Translations under genes and position numbers: made by a program
Shown: piece by piece, positions 34,014 to 42,661 of the stretch
Position numbering within the stretch: the stretch's first letter is position 1
Layout: the number at the start of each line of letters is the position of its first letter
Notes under the pieces: generated by a model
Seen by the model: the letters and a program-made list of their open reading frames with translations, nothing else
Told to the model about the DNA's origin: nothing
Databases searched by the model: none
Origin: Deltaproteobacteria bacterium
GTDB lineage: Bacteria; Myxococcota_A; UBA796; JAFGLY01
Length of the DNA stretch: 64,000 bases
Direction of reading: 5' to 3'
Assembly (NCBI GenBank): GCA_016927815.1
Contig: JAFGLY010000114.1
Coordinates: forward strand, 26,140 to 90,139

Positions 34014-35585
34014 ATGACCGATCCAAGCCCGACCGCCTCCTCGCCTGCGGCCGGATTGATCCTGCGCAGGCGCGTCACCGCCTACATCCTGATCCGCCTC
34101 CTGGTGGTCTCGAGCCTCCTGGCGCTGGTGGCCTCCATCGTCCTTAGGGAACCCGGGACGCTGCCCGTGACCCGTGGGCTCTTCCCCCTGGCCGCGATCA
34201 CCCTTGCGTTCCTGGCCGTCAGCGCGGCCTTGGTGCGTACGGTGAGCGCGCTCGATCGATTCGTCCTGGTGCAACTGCTCTTCGACGCCGTGTTCCTCAC
34301 GGTGCTCGTGGTCCTGACCGGCAGGGGGAGCAGCATCTTCGTCGTGCTCTACTTCATGAACATCATCGCCGCGGCGTACCTCACGTCGGGACGCATCGCG
34401 ATCCTCGTCGTCGCCGTCGATGCGTTGGCCTACGCCGGCGTCAACGCGGCGGAGCTGGGGACGATCCTCCTCGCGACCTCGACACCCGGCGCCCTCACGG
34501 CGGTGGCCGACGAGATCCTCCGGATCCTCGCGTTCGTCCTCGTGGGCGTCTTGAGCGTGGGCCTCGCCAACCGCGTCCGGAGCGCCGACCGGGCGCTCGT
34601 GGCCCAGGTCGAGACCACGCGCGCCCTGGAGGAGGAGCACGGCCTCGTGCTCCAGAGCGTCGCCTCAGGCATCCTCGTGGTGGGGTCGGAGGGCCGGATC
34701 CGCTCGGCCAACCCGGCTGCCGAGGCCATCCTGGGGTCCGTGGTGGGGTGCGATCTCGCGGACGTGATGCCCGGCCTCGCTCCGGAGGCAGCGACCCAGG
34801 ACCTGGCCGTGGGGTCCGACCCACGGATCCTGGTCTGCTCCCAGAGCCCCTTGGGCGAAGCCGGTGCGTCCGTGGTGGTCTTCGAGGACGTCACCCACCT
34901 ACGGGAGGTGGAGGCGGAGGCGGAACGGGAGGAGCGTCTGGCCGGGGTGGGCCGCATCGCAGCGGCCATCGCGCACGAGATCCGGAACCCGCTCGCCAGC
35001 CTGTCGGGGGCCATCCAGCTCCTGGCCGAGGACCGGCCCGGTCCGCTGGTGGACATCGCCACCAGCGAGGTGCGCCGCCTGAACGACCTGGTCGGAGACT
35101 TCCTGGACCTGGCCCGCCCGGAGGTCATCTCCCCACGATCCGTCGATGCGGACGCCCTGGTACGGGAGGTCGCAAGAGACTTCGGTGCGGATCCACGCTA
35201 CCGGGACTCCGTGCGGGTGGAGGTGGCGGGCGGGATCCCGCATCCGATCGTGGCCGACCCGGATCGGCTCCAGCAGATGGTCTGGAACCTCTTGCTCAAC
35301 GCGGCCCAGGCCATGCCCCGGGGCGGACCGGTGCGCCTCGTCACCGCGCTGGACGACGGCCTCGTCCACATCAGCGTCCAGGACGAGGGGATGGGGATGT
35401 CCGAGTCCGATCGGGCCCGGCTGTTCGATCCCTTCTTCACCACGCGGCGGGGAGGAACGGGCCTGGGCCTGGCCAACGTGGATCGGTTGATGCGCGCCCA
35501 CGGCGGCCGAGTGGACGTGCGGTCCGAGCCTGGACGAGGGTCGTGTTTCACCCTCGTCTTCCCCCGCCAGCCTCCGAACGGGTAG
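34014..35585 (+). CDS. pilS: Sensor histidine kinase PilS
   Basis: 523 residues. Six membrane segments lie in the first 185 residues, as in PilS. A PAS-like segment follows (LVLQSVASGILVVGSEGRIRSANPAAEAIL). The H-box AAIAHEIRNPLASLSGAIQ has His321; then the ATPase domain with N-box WNLLLNAAQAM, G1 DEGMGMS, F-box FDPFFTTR and G2 GGTGLGLANV. It would phosphorylate the adjacent PilR, which drives pilA from a sigma54 promoter. Sequence is intact with no missing motif. It lies 25 bp after pilC. Confidence 0.93.
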   Translation: MTDPSPTASSPAAGLILRRRVTAYILIRLLVVSSLLALVASIVLREPGTLPVTRGLFPLAAITLAFLAVSAALVRTVSALDRFVLVQLLFDAVFLTVLVVLTGRGSSIFVVLYFMNIIAAAYLTSGRIAILVVAVDALAYAGVNAAELGTILLATSTPGALTAVADEILRILAFVLVGVLSVGLANRVRSADRALVAQVETTRALEEEHGLVLQSVASGILVVGSEGRIRSANPAAEAILGSVVGCDLADVMPGLAPEAATQDLAVGSDPRILVCSQSPLGEAGASVVVFEDVTHLREVEAEAEREERLAGVGRIAAAIAHEIRNPLASLSGAIQLLAEDRPGPLVDIATSEVRRLNDLVGDFLDLARPEVISPRSVDADALVREVARDFGADPRYRDSVRVEVAGGIPHPIVADPDRLQQMVWNLLLNAAQAMPRGGPVRLVTALDDGLVHISVQDEGMGMSESDRARLFDPFFTTRRGGTGLGLANVDRLMRAHGGRVDVRSEPGRGSCFTLVFPRQPPNG

Positions 35586-35592
35586 GCGCTCC

Positions 35593-36981
35593 ATGTCCAG
35601 CTACCGCATCCTCGTCGTGGACGACGAACCCTCCATGCGAGACCTCCTTCGCATCCTGCTGGAGCGGGAGGGGTACGTGGTCCAGGCCCTGTCCACCGCC
35701 GAGGAAGCCCTCGAAGCCTTCGACGAGGATCCGCACGATTGCGTGGTCAGCGACATGAGCCTGCCCGGCGCCTCGGGCATCGACCTGCTGCGCGACGTCA
35801 AGGCCCGAGCCGCGGCCGGCGCGCGCGACGTGCCGGTCATCGTCGTCACCGCCTACGGTACGACGGAGAGCGCCGTGGAAGCCATGAAGATCGGCGCCTT
35901 CGACTACGTGATGAAACCCTTCTCCAACGACGAGCTGAAGCTCATCGTCCGCCGGGCCCTGGAGACCCGCCAGCTCAAGGAGGAGAACCTCGCGCTCAAG
36001 CAGGCGCTGCAGGACCGCTACCACTACGGTACGCTGGTGGGCTCGAGCCCCGCCATGGCGGAGGTCTACAGTCTCGTGGAGCGGGTCAAGGACACCCGGA
36101 TCTCCTGTCTCATCGTGGGCGAGTCGGGCACGGGCAAGGAGCTGGTGGCCCGGGCCATCCACTACAGCGGCACCCGGTCGGGCGGACCTTTCGTGCCGGT
36201 CAACTGCGGAGCCATTCCCGAGACCCTCATCGAGAGCGAGCTGTTCGGGTACCGAAAGGGCGCCTTCACGGGCGCCGTGAGGGATCGGGCCGGGCTGTTC
36301 GAGGCGGCCTCCGGCGGCACGCTCTTCCTGGACGAGATCGGGGAGATGCCGCTCATGACCCAGGTCAAGCTGCTCCGGGCCATCCAGGAGCGCCGAATCC
36401 TGCCCGTGGGCGGCACCGCGGAGCGGGAGGTGGACGTCCGGATCCTGGCCTCCACCAACAAGGATCTCCAGCAGGAGGTCGAGCGCGGCACCTTCCGGGA
36501 GGATCTCTACTACCGGATCAACGTGGTCACCCTCCCGGTCCCCGCACTGGCGCTGCGTGGCGACGACATCCTCGAGCTGACCCGCCACTTCGTGACCCGG
36601 TACGCCCGGGAGTACGGCAAGGCTGTCGAGGGACTCACTCCAGATGCGGCGAACCTGCTCCGGCGCTACCCCTTCCCGGGGAACGTGCGGGAGCTGCAGA
36701 ACATCGTCGAGCGCGCCGTGGCGCTCTCCGCAGGACCCCGGATCGGACCGGAGGCGCTGCCCGGGCGCGTCCAGGAGGTCGATCGGCCAGCCGATGAGAT
36801 CGACGGCATGCCCGACGAGGGCATCGACCTGGAGGCCCGCCTCCAGGCCGTGGAGCGGCACTGGCTGCTCAAGGCCCTGGATCGGGCCGGCGGGAACCGC
36901 ACCCAGGCGGCCAGGCTCCTGGGTCTCACGTTCCGTTCGTTCCGCTACCGTCTCCAGAAGCACGGCCTGGCCTCCGAGTAG
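35593..36981 (+). CDS. pilR: Sigma54-dependent response regulator PilR
   Basis: 462 residues. Receiver domain 1-125 with D10/D11 and phosphorylatable D54 (VVSDMSLPG). The AAA+ domain has Walker [10 protein letters not shown], the sigma54-contact loop GAFTGA, Walker [13 protein letters not shown], and Arg-finger region [15 protein letters not shown]. The C-terminal Fis-type HTH is [34 protein letters not shown] in pieces. It would bind upstream of pilA; two identical-type palindromes sit 14-47 bp after its own stop. An NtrC-family activator beside a kinase and a pilin is the classic PilS/PilR arrangement. Confidence 0.95.
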   Translation: MSSYRILVVDDEPSMRDLLRILLEREGYVVQALSTAEEALEAFDEDPHDCVVSDMSLPGASGIDLLRDVKARAAAGARDVPVIVVTAYGTTESAVEAMKIGAFDYVMKPFSNDELKLIVRRALETRQLKEENLALKQALQDRYHYGTLVGSSPAMAEVYSLVERVKDTRISCLIVGESGTGKELVARAIHYSGTRSGGPFVPVNCGAIPETLIESELFGYRKGAFTGAVRDRAGLFEAASGGTLFLDEIGEMPLMTQVKLLRAIQERRILPVGGTAEREVDVRILASTNKDLQQEVERGTFREDLYYRINVVTLPVPALALRGDDILELTRHFVTRYAREYGKAVEGLTPDAANLLRRYPFPGNVRELQNIVERAVALSAGPRIGPEALPGRVQEVDRPADEIDGMPDEGIDLEARLQAVERHWLLKALDRAGGNRTQAARLLGLTFRSFRYRLQKHGLASE

Positions 36982-36994
36982 GGAGTCCCGGATG

Positions 36995-37028
36995 TGACGT
37001 TCCGTGTCATGGGTGACATTTCTTGTCA
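36995..37028 (+). promoter_or_regulatory. Two tandem palindromes, probable PilR enhancer sites for pilA
   Basis: TGACG-N5-TGTCA at 36995-37009 and TGACA-N5-TGTCA at 37014-37028. They share 9 of 10 arm bases, and their centres are 19 bp apart. They lie about 55-88 bp upstream of the -24 element, the normal place for activator sites of sigma54 promoters. Confidence 0.7.
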
Positions 37029-37082
37029 CCCTCCTGGCCCTCGATCCGGGTTTTTCCCGTGCACCGGCCGGCCTCGGAGGGG

Positions 37083-37098
37083 TGGCACGGTTCTTGAT
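37083..37098 (+). promoter_or_regulatory. Sigma54 (-24/-12) promoter of pilA
   Basis: TGGCACG (37083-37089), 4 bp, TTGAT (37094-37098). The -24 half is perfect and the -12 half has A for C in TTGC. Expected transcript start about 37109, giving a leader of about 35 nt before the ATG at 37144. Confidence 0.85.
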
Positions 37099-37143
37099 AG
37101 ACTTCGCAGGGCGCGTGTTCACCCCCTCATCCAGGAGTACCCG

Positions 37144-37578
37144 ATGCGCAAGGGATTCACCCTCGTCGAGCTCATGATCGTGGTGGCCATCATCGGCATC
37201 CTCTCGGCCATCGCCATCCCCAACTTCGTGGCGATGCAGTACCGCGCCAAGCGGGCCGAGGTCCCCACCAACGTAGATGGCATCAAGACGGCCGAGATCG
37301 CCTACGACGCAGCGTTCGACACCTACGTGCCCGCAGCTCCGGCCCCGGACGACACCCCGGCCAAGGCGGCCCGGGACTGGACCTACCCCGAGGACTTCCA
37401 GGCCATCGGTTGGGAGCCTTCGGGCAAGGTCCGCGGCAGCTACTCGGTCACGATGCCGGGCGTCACCAACTTCCTGGTGACCGGTGACTGCGACGTGGAC
37501 GGCGACACGACCAAGTCCACCTACACGGCGACGAAGTCCCTCGGCGCCGCGATGACCACGCCCCAGGACGTGTACTAG
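37144..37578 (+). CDS. pilA: Type IV major pilin PilA
   Basis: 144 residues from ATG 37144, with AGGAG at 37133-37137. The leader is very short, MRKG, then FTLVELMIVVAIIGILSAIA: prepilin peptidase cuts after Gly4, N-methylates Phe, and Glu5 of the mature chain is present. The hydrophobic helix is followed by AIPNFVAMQYRAKRAEVPTN, as in class IVa pilins of Myxococcus. The globular part has few cysteines (one, in TGDCDVDGDTT), so the usual C-terminal disulfide loop seems absent. It polymerises into the pilus used for twitching or social motility. Confidence 0.96.
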   Translation: MRKGFTLVELMIVVAIIGILSAIAIPNFVAMQYRAKRAEVPTNVDGIKTAEIAYDAAFDTYVPAAPAPDDTPAKAARDWTYPEDFQAIGWEPSGKVRGSYSVTMPGVTNFLVTGDCDVDGDTTKSTYTATKSLGAAMTTPQDVY

Positions 37579-37582
37579 CCAC

Positions 37583-37602
37583 GGCCCCGGCTGCACGGGG
37601 CC
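37583..37602 (+). terminator. GC hairpin after pilA
   Basis: GGCCCCG (37583-37589), a 6-nt loop, CGGGGCC (37596-37602), starting 5 bp after the pilA stop. No T run follows, so it may act with Rho or stabilise the mRNA end. Confidence 0.4.
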
Positions 37603-37624
37603 GGCCACGGCGCCCGTGCAAGGA

Positions 37625-37630
37625 TAGGCT
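37625..37630 (+). promoter_or_regulatory. Candidate leaderless -10 box
   Basis: TAGGCT with 7 bp to the ATG at 37638 and no Shine-Dalgarno, the spacing expected for a transcript starting at the codon. Confidence 0.4.
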
Positions 37631-37637
37631 GTCGGGT

Positions 37638-39746
37638 ATGACCGGGCTCGACCCGCACCCGACCGGGAGGCAGCCACCGGTGGTTCCCGGACCTGTCCAG
37701 GAGGAGGTGCAGCTCCTCGGTAGGGTCCGGCGGTACCTCGAGGAGCACCCCGAGCCTCCGGCGATCACCGGCCGGGATGTCCTGAGGGAGATGGCCGAGC
37801 TGAGGGAGAGCGCCTTCGACGCCAAGGAGGAGGATCTCCCGGCGCTCTTCCAGCACTACGACCAGCTGGCCTCCCGAGCCCGCGTCGTCGGGGCCGACGT
37901 CGGGCGTCCCCCCGTGGACCCAGACTGCCCCTACTTCGCCCACCTCCGGCTCCAGGAAGACCGGCGGACGCGGGATCTCTTCATCGGCCGGGGCACGCGC
38001 ATCGAGCCCGGGCTCCGAATCGTGGACTGGCGGGACGCGCCCGTGAGCACGATCTTCTACCGCTACCAGGAGGGCGAGGAGTTCGAGGAGCAGGTGGGGG
38101 ACGTCGTCCTTCAGGGCACGGTGGCCGCACGGCGGATCGTGGGGGTGGCCGGTGGGGAGTTGCAGCGCGTGGACTGCCCCCAGGGGTCCTGGGTGCGGGA
38201 GGACGGTGCCTGGATCCCGCTCGCACGGCCCCCGCCTTCTCTGTCCGGCGGGGCAGGATCTGCATATCGGGCGGGAGATGCTCAAAAATCTCGCCTGGGC
38301 ACCGGGCTCGCCCACCGTGCCGACAAGCACCTCCCGGAGATCGCCGCCTTGATCGATCCCCGGCAGTTCGACCTCGTGACCCGGCCCGGAAGCGGGATCG
38401 TGGCCATCCGAGGCACGGCCGGAAGCGGGAAGACCACGGTGGCGCTGCACCGGATCGCCTGGCTCGTGCACGCGGATCCCGAGCGCTTCCGGCCGTCCCG
38501 GATGCTCGTCCTGGTCTGGGGACGGGCGCTCAAGAACTACGTGGCCCACGTCCTGCCTGCCCTCGGCGTGGAGGGCGTTCGCGTGGAGACCTGGGAGGCA
38601 TGGGCCCGCTCCTTGCGGCTGCGCCTGTTCTCGCGGCTGCCCAAGGCCTGCCGGGAGGACTCCCCGGGCAGCCTGCAGCGGATCAAGCTCCATCCCGTGT
38701 TCGAGACCGTCCTGGAGCGTCGGATCCGGACGCGCCTCGCGCCGCCCGGAATGGCGTCGGCGCTCGACGACTTCGTGAGCCTCCTCTCGGACACCGAGGC
38801 CACCTTGAGGGTGTTCGAGGATCTCGCGCCGGGCGCCCTGCCGAGACCCACACTCGTGGCGGCCGGCCGGGAGATGGCCGACCAGGCCTCCCGCCTCCGG
38901 GCCTGGCTCGACGGCGACCGTTCGGCGGGCTCGATCCTGGACTGCGAGGACGACGCGCTTCTCCTCCGTGCATGGCAACTGCGCGTCGGCCCCCTGCGCG
39001 GCCCGGACCACCGGCCCGTACGTCACGCCCACGTGCTTGTGGACGAGGTCCAGGACTTCGCCCCCTTGGAGCTCCGGGTCGCCCTGGGCACGCTCGACGA
39101 CGGTCGGTGCGCCACCCTGGCGGGCGACACCGCGCAGCACATCGTGGACGTTGCGGGCTTCACGGACTGGAAAGCGCTCTTCGACCACCTGGACGTGCAG
39201 GGCACCGTGGTGGAGACGTTGCGCGTGTCCTACCGCTCCACGCGCGAGATCGCGGAGTTCGGCCGCCGCCTCCTGGGCCCCCATGCGGACGCGGAACCAC
39301 CCCCTCGCACGATCCGGGCCGGCCCGCCCGTGGAGATCCTGCGGTTCACCGATCACGGGGCCCTGGTGGCCCTGCTCGCGGACACGCTCCGCAACCTCTC
39401 CCGGTCCGAGCCCCTCGCGAGCGTGGCGCTCATCGCCCCGGATGAGGCCTGTGCACGCCTCGTCTACGAGGGGCTGCTCCGGGCTGAGGTGCCCCGCCTG
39501 AGGCTGGTGCTCGACCAGGACTTCTCCTTCGCCCCCGGCGTCGAGGTGACGCTCGCGCGGGACGTCAAGGGGCTGGAGTTCGACTACGTGGTCCTGCTCG
39601 ACACGAGCGCTCGGCACTATCCCGACACCGACACCGCGCGGCGTGTCCTCCACGTGGGAGCCACTCGGGCCATCCACCAGCTCTGGGTCACGGTCACCGG
39701 CACTCCGGCTGCCGCCGTCCGGCCGTTCCTCGGGGCTCCCGGATGA
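37638..39746 (+). CDS. HelD-like superfamily 1 (UvrD-type) helicase
   Basis: 702 residues from ATG 37638. The N-terminal 200 residues, with PYFAHLRLQEDRRTRDLFIGRG and IVDWRDAPVSTIFYR, match the pattern of HelD-type helicases, whose extra arms enter RNA polymerase. Motif I is GTAGSGKTTVALHR (near 255), motif II LVDEVQDFAP, motif III LAGDTAQHI, motif IV-like LRVSYRSTREI, motif V DVKGLEFDYVVLLD, motif VI LHVGATRAIHQLW. HelD recycles stalled RNA polymerase. DNA-repair UvrD/PcrA is the alternative; the N-terminal 'GR..I....+I.DWR.P' segment favours HelD. The next gene overlaps it by ATGA. Confidence 0.85.
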   Translation: MTGLDPHPTGRQPPVVPGPVQEEVQLLGRVRRYLEEHPEPPAITGRDVLREMAELRESAFDAKEEDLPALFQHYDQLASRARVVGADVGRPPVDPDCPYFAHLRLQEDRRTRDLFIGRGTRIEPGLRIVDWRDAPVSTIFYRYQEGEEFEEQVGDVVLQGTVAARRIVGVAGGELQRVDCPQGSWVREDGAWIPLARPPPSLSGGAGSAYRAGDAQKSRLGTGLAHRADKHLPEIAALIDPRQFDLVTRPGSGIVAIRGTAGSGKTTVALHRIAWLVHADPERFRPSRMLVLVWGRALKNYVAHVLPALGVEGVRVETWEAWARSLRLRLFSRLPKACREDSPGSLQRIKLHPVFETVLERRIRTRLAPPGMASALDDFVSLLSDTEATLRVFEDLAPGALPRPTLVAAGREMADQASRLRAWLDGDRSAGSILDCEDDALLLRAWQLRVGPLRGPDHRPVRHAHVLVDEVQDFAPLELRVALGTLDDGRCATLAGDTAQHIVDVAGFTDWKALFDHLDVQGTVVETLRVSYRSTREIAEFGRRLLGPHADAEPPPRTIRAGPPVEILRFTDHGALVALLADTLRNLSRSEPLASVALIAPDEACARLVYEGLLRAEVPRLRLVLDQDFSFAPGVEVTLARDVKGLEFDYVVLLDTSARHYPDTDTARRVLHVGATRAIHQLWVTVTGTPAAAVRPFLGAPG

Positions 39747-40738
39747 GTCGTGCGGAGGCGGTCCGGGCCCGCCTGACCCAAGACGCCCTCGACCGGTTCG
39801 CCGCCCTCGCGGTCGACGATGGTCTCTCCCGTTCCCTCGCCGAGCTGGCGGCCTCCCCGATCGTCGCCGAGGTCCTGGCCCGAGCCCTCCGCCAGGCCGC
39901 CGGGCGCCCCGAAACCGCCGAGGGTCTCCGAGCAGAGGTCCGTCGGCTGGCCGCCCGTGCGGCTGCGCCGGTCCATCCGCGTGCCCGGCTCCGGCAGCGG
40001 ATTCCCAAGGAGATCACCGATCCTCTGCGCCATCTCCTCGCCGATCCCTGGGTGCCCGAAGAGGACCTGGTGCTGCGCCTCATCGACCACGAGGCCATGC
40101 GCTTCCTGGTCCAGGAGGTGCTGCAGGAGAGCGCGGTCGGCCTGGTGCGCCGCCTGCGCGCCCTGGCTCCGGAGCGGCTGCCGGCCCTCGGGCGGGCGGT
40201 GCGGCGGACCTCGGTGGGTCACGGGCTGTCCCGCTTGAAGGCGATCGGATCCGGGATGGTCTCGGCGGTGGGCAGCGAGATCGAGGAGCACCTGGAGCAG
40301 CGGGCTCGCGAGTTCGTGGGGCAGGGCATCCGTGCCGCCCTGCTGCGCGTGGCCAGGCTGTTGACCGACCCGGCGCGCGCAGGCACGCTGGCGGACTGGA
40401 GGGCCCACCTCCTCGACGCCGTGCTCGACACGAGCGACGCCGCATGGGCACGGGAGGCTCGCAAGACCGACCCGGATCGCCTGGCCGGCGCCCTCCTCGA
40501 GGGGATCGAGAGACTGGCAGCGCGACCGGACCTGCAGGCCGTCCTCGAGGATCTCCTGGCCCGCGCCACGGGCGCCTGGTCGCAGGGCACGCTGGGCGAT
40601 CGGCTCGAAGCGGCCGGGCTCCTCGATCCGTTCCGCGAGGCCGCGACGGCCCTGGTGAGGGAACGGGCTGCCCGGCTCGTGGAGACGCCCGCGTTCCAGG
40701 TTTTCCTGGACGATCTCCTCGAGGACCGGTCCACGTGA
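39743..40738 (+). CDS. Hypothetical Arg/Leu/Ala-rich helical protein
   Basis: 331 residues from ATG 39743, ATGA overlap with the helicase. Almost wholly helical, with repeated Leu/Ala/Arg heptads: LARALRQAAGRPETAEGLRAE, LVRRLRALAPERLPALGRAV, GSEIEEHLEQRAREFVGQGI. No signal peptide or membrane segment. The close coupling to a HelD-like helicase and a GTGA overlap to the next lipoprotein make it part of a three-gene unit. No family recognised. Confidence 0.65.
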   Translation: MSRAEAVRARLTQDALDRFAALAVDDGLSRSLAELAASPIVAEVLARALRQAAGRPETAEGLRAEVRRLAARAAAPVHPRARLRQRIPKEITDPLRHLLADPWVPEEDLVLRLIDHEAMRFLVQEVLQESAVGLVRRLRALAPERLPALGRAVRRTSVGHGLSRLKAIGSGMVSAVGSEIEEHLEQRAREFVGQGIRAALLRVARLLTDPARAGTLADWRAHLLDAVLDTSDAAWAREARKTDPDRLAGALLEGIERLAARPDLQAVLEDLLARATGAWSQGTLGDRLEAAGLLDPFREAATALVRERAARLVETPAFQVFLDDLLEDRST

Positions 40739-42624
40739 TCCCTTGGGCCCTCCTCCTCCTGGGCGCTTGCGCCGACAGCACGAGGAACGCGCCGGCCGTA
40801 CCCGATCTCCCCCCCACGGCCCGCGCAGACCTGGTCCGCATGCTCGCCGAGGACCGTGCTGCCGTGCGCCATCCCTCCGACGGCGGGGGCTCGGCCCGGC
40901 TGGTGGAGGGCACACCCGCCGTGGCCGGCCGTACCGGTACCTGGACGCTCTCGTACACCACCGGCCCGCTCGGCATCGCCGAGGGCGGGATGCTCTTCCT
41001 CCAGGTCTCGCCGTTCTGGGGCTGGAGCTCGCCCCAGGTCCAGGATCCCCTCGGAGCGGGATTCACCGAGGTCTCCACCACGGCCTCGGGTGTAGTCCTC
41101 GAGCCCGAGGGGCTCGGCACCCAACTCCTGGCCGTCCGGGTGCGAGGACGGGCTCTCGAGGAGGGGGAGGCGGTCGGGTTCCGGTACGGGGCTGGCCCGG
41201 CCGGGGCGCTGGCCGACCGGTACGCGGAGGGCGCCTCCCGCTTCTGGTTCGGGGTGGATGGCGACGGTGACGGGGTGAGGGCCCTCCTGCCCGACGCACC
41301 GTCGGTGGCCGTCGCGCCTGGCCCGGCCGCCGGGATCCTCGCCACGCTCCCCTCCACCGCCCGGCCCGGCGAGGAGGTCCGCCTGGCCGTAGCCGTCCTC
41401 GACGGACAGGGCAACGCGGGCGTTCGCTTCGAGGGCACCCTCGCTCTCGATGCGGATCCGGCGTTGGAGGTGCCCTCTGAAATCCGGATCGGCCCCGCCG
41501 ACGGCGGGACCGCGTGGGTGTCTGCCCGCGTGTCCGGGGAAGGTACGGCCCGCGTCCGCGTGTCCGGGCCGGGCGGGCTCGCCGGACTCTCCAACCCGAT
41601 CCTGATCTCGGCCGCCGTCCCCCGCGTGCTCTGGGGCGATCCGCACGGCCACGGCGACCTCTCCGACGGTACGGGCCGGCCGGCCGACTGGTACCGCTAC
41701 GCACAAGACGTGGCCGCACTCGACTTCGCCGCCCTGACCGAGCACGACCACTGGGGACCATGGCCGCTCGATACCCGGCCCGACCTGTGGGCGGAGATCC
41801 AGGCCGCGGCCAGGGCCGCGCACGAGCCCGGCCGGTTCGTGACGTTCGTCGGGTACGAGTGGACCTCCTGGATCCACGGCCACCGGCACGTCCTCTTCCC
41901 GGGCGACGGGGGCACGATGTTCTCGTCGCTCTCAGAGGCCACCGACACCCCCGCGGAGCTGGTGGAGGCGCTTCGGCCGCTCGGCGCGGTGGCCATCCCG
42001 CACCACCCTGCCGGCGGGCCGGTGGCCGTGGACGCCTCCGAAACCTGGGATCCCGAGGTGGTGCCGGTGGTGGAGGTGGCCAGCGTACACGGCTCCAGCG
42101 AGGCCGACGACGTGCCGGGCGCCATCTACGACGCGGTGCCGGGGCGCTGGGTGAGGGAACTGGTGGCCTCGGGTACGGCACCTGGATTCGTGGGCGGTGG
42201 GGACGGACACGACGGCCACCCGGGCCTCGCGCAACTGGCGGGCGGCCGGGGAGGGGTCACCGCGGTCCTCGACGCCGACCTCACCCGCGAGGGCATCCTG
42301 TCGGCCTTCCGGACCCACCGGGTCTACGCCACGAACGGCCCCCGCATCGTGTTGTTCACGACGCTGGACGGACATCCCATGGGGAGCCTTGTCGCCGTGT
42401 CCGGCGAGGCCGTCCTCCGGATCTTCGCCCTGGGCACGACCGATCTCGATGCCGTGGACGTGGTTCGATCGGGCACCGTCACTCCGCTCGACGCCGGCCG
42501 CCAGGCGGTCTTCGAGGGCACCGTCCCGCTCACCGGTTTCGAGCCGGGGGAGACCGTCTACGTACGGGTTCGGCAGGTGGACGGCGGCATGGCCTGGTCG
42601 AGCCCGTTCCGGATCGCGCCCTGA
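40735..42624 (+). CDS. Lipoprotein with DUF3604/PHP-like metal-dependent phosphoesterase domain
   Basis: 629 residues from GTG 40735 (GTGA overlap). Lipobox MIPWALLLLGAC, lipid Cys 12. The first 290 residues are beta-rich. From about 300 a PHP/DUF3604-type metal site is seen: VLWGDPHGHGDLSDG, FAALTEHDHWG, FVTFVGYEWTSWIHGHRHVLFPG, AVAIPHHPAGG, FVGGGDGHDGHPG, the His/Asp positions of the fold. DUF3604 proteins are usually periplasmic or surface enzymes of unknown substrate. The C-terminal 100 residues form a beta domain. Being a lipoprotein, it would act outside the cytoplasmic membrane. Confidence 0.8.
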   Translation: MIPWALLLLGACADSTRNAPAVPDLPPTARADLVRMLAEDRAAVRHPSDGGGSARLVEGTPAVAGRTGTWTLSYTTGPLGIAEGGMLFLQVSPFWGWSSPQVQDPLGAGFTEVSTTASGVVLEPEGLGTQLLAVRVRGRALEEGEAVGFRYGAGPAGALADRYAEGASRFWFGVDGDGDGVRALLPDAPSVAVAPGPAAGILATLPSTARPGEEVRLAVAVLDGQGNAGVRFEGTLALDADPALEVPSEIRIGPADGGTAWVSARVSGEGTARVRVSGPGGLAGLSNPILISAAVPRVLWGDPHGHGDLSDGTGRPADWYRYAQDVAALDFAALTEHDHWGPWPLDTRPDLWAEIQAAARAAHEPGRFVTFVGYEWTSWIHGHRHVLFPGDGGTMFSSLSEATDTPAELVEALRPLGAVAIPHHPAGGPVAVDASETWDPEVVPVVEVASVHGSSEADDVPGAIYDAVPGRWVRELVASGTAPGFVGGGDGHDGHPGLAQLAGGRGGVTAVLDADLTREGILSAFRTHRVYATNGPRIVLFTTLDGHPMGSLVAVSGEAVLRIFALGTTDLDAVDVVRSGTVTPLDAGRQAVFEGTVPLTGFEPGETVYVRVRQVDGGMAWSSPFRIAP

Positions 42625-42661
42625 TCGACCCTTCGCGACCCTTGCCGGGCGCCCGCGACGC

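Noticed and set aside
37048..37060. CGGG-TTTTT-CCCG as a terminator of pilR
   Set aside because: The stem is only 4 bp with the T run in the loop, so it cannot act as an intrinsic terminator; it lies between activator sites and promoter, where DNA bending is a more likely role.
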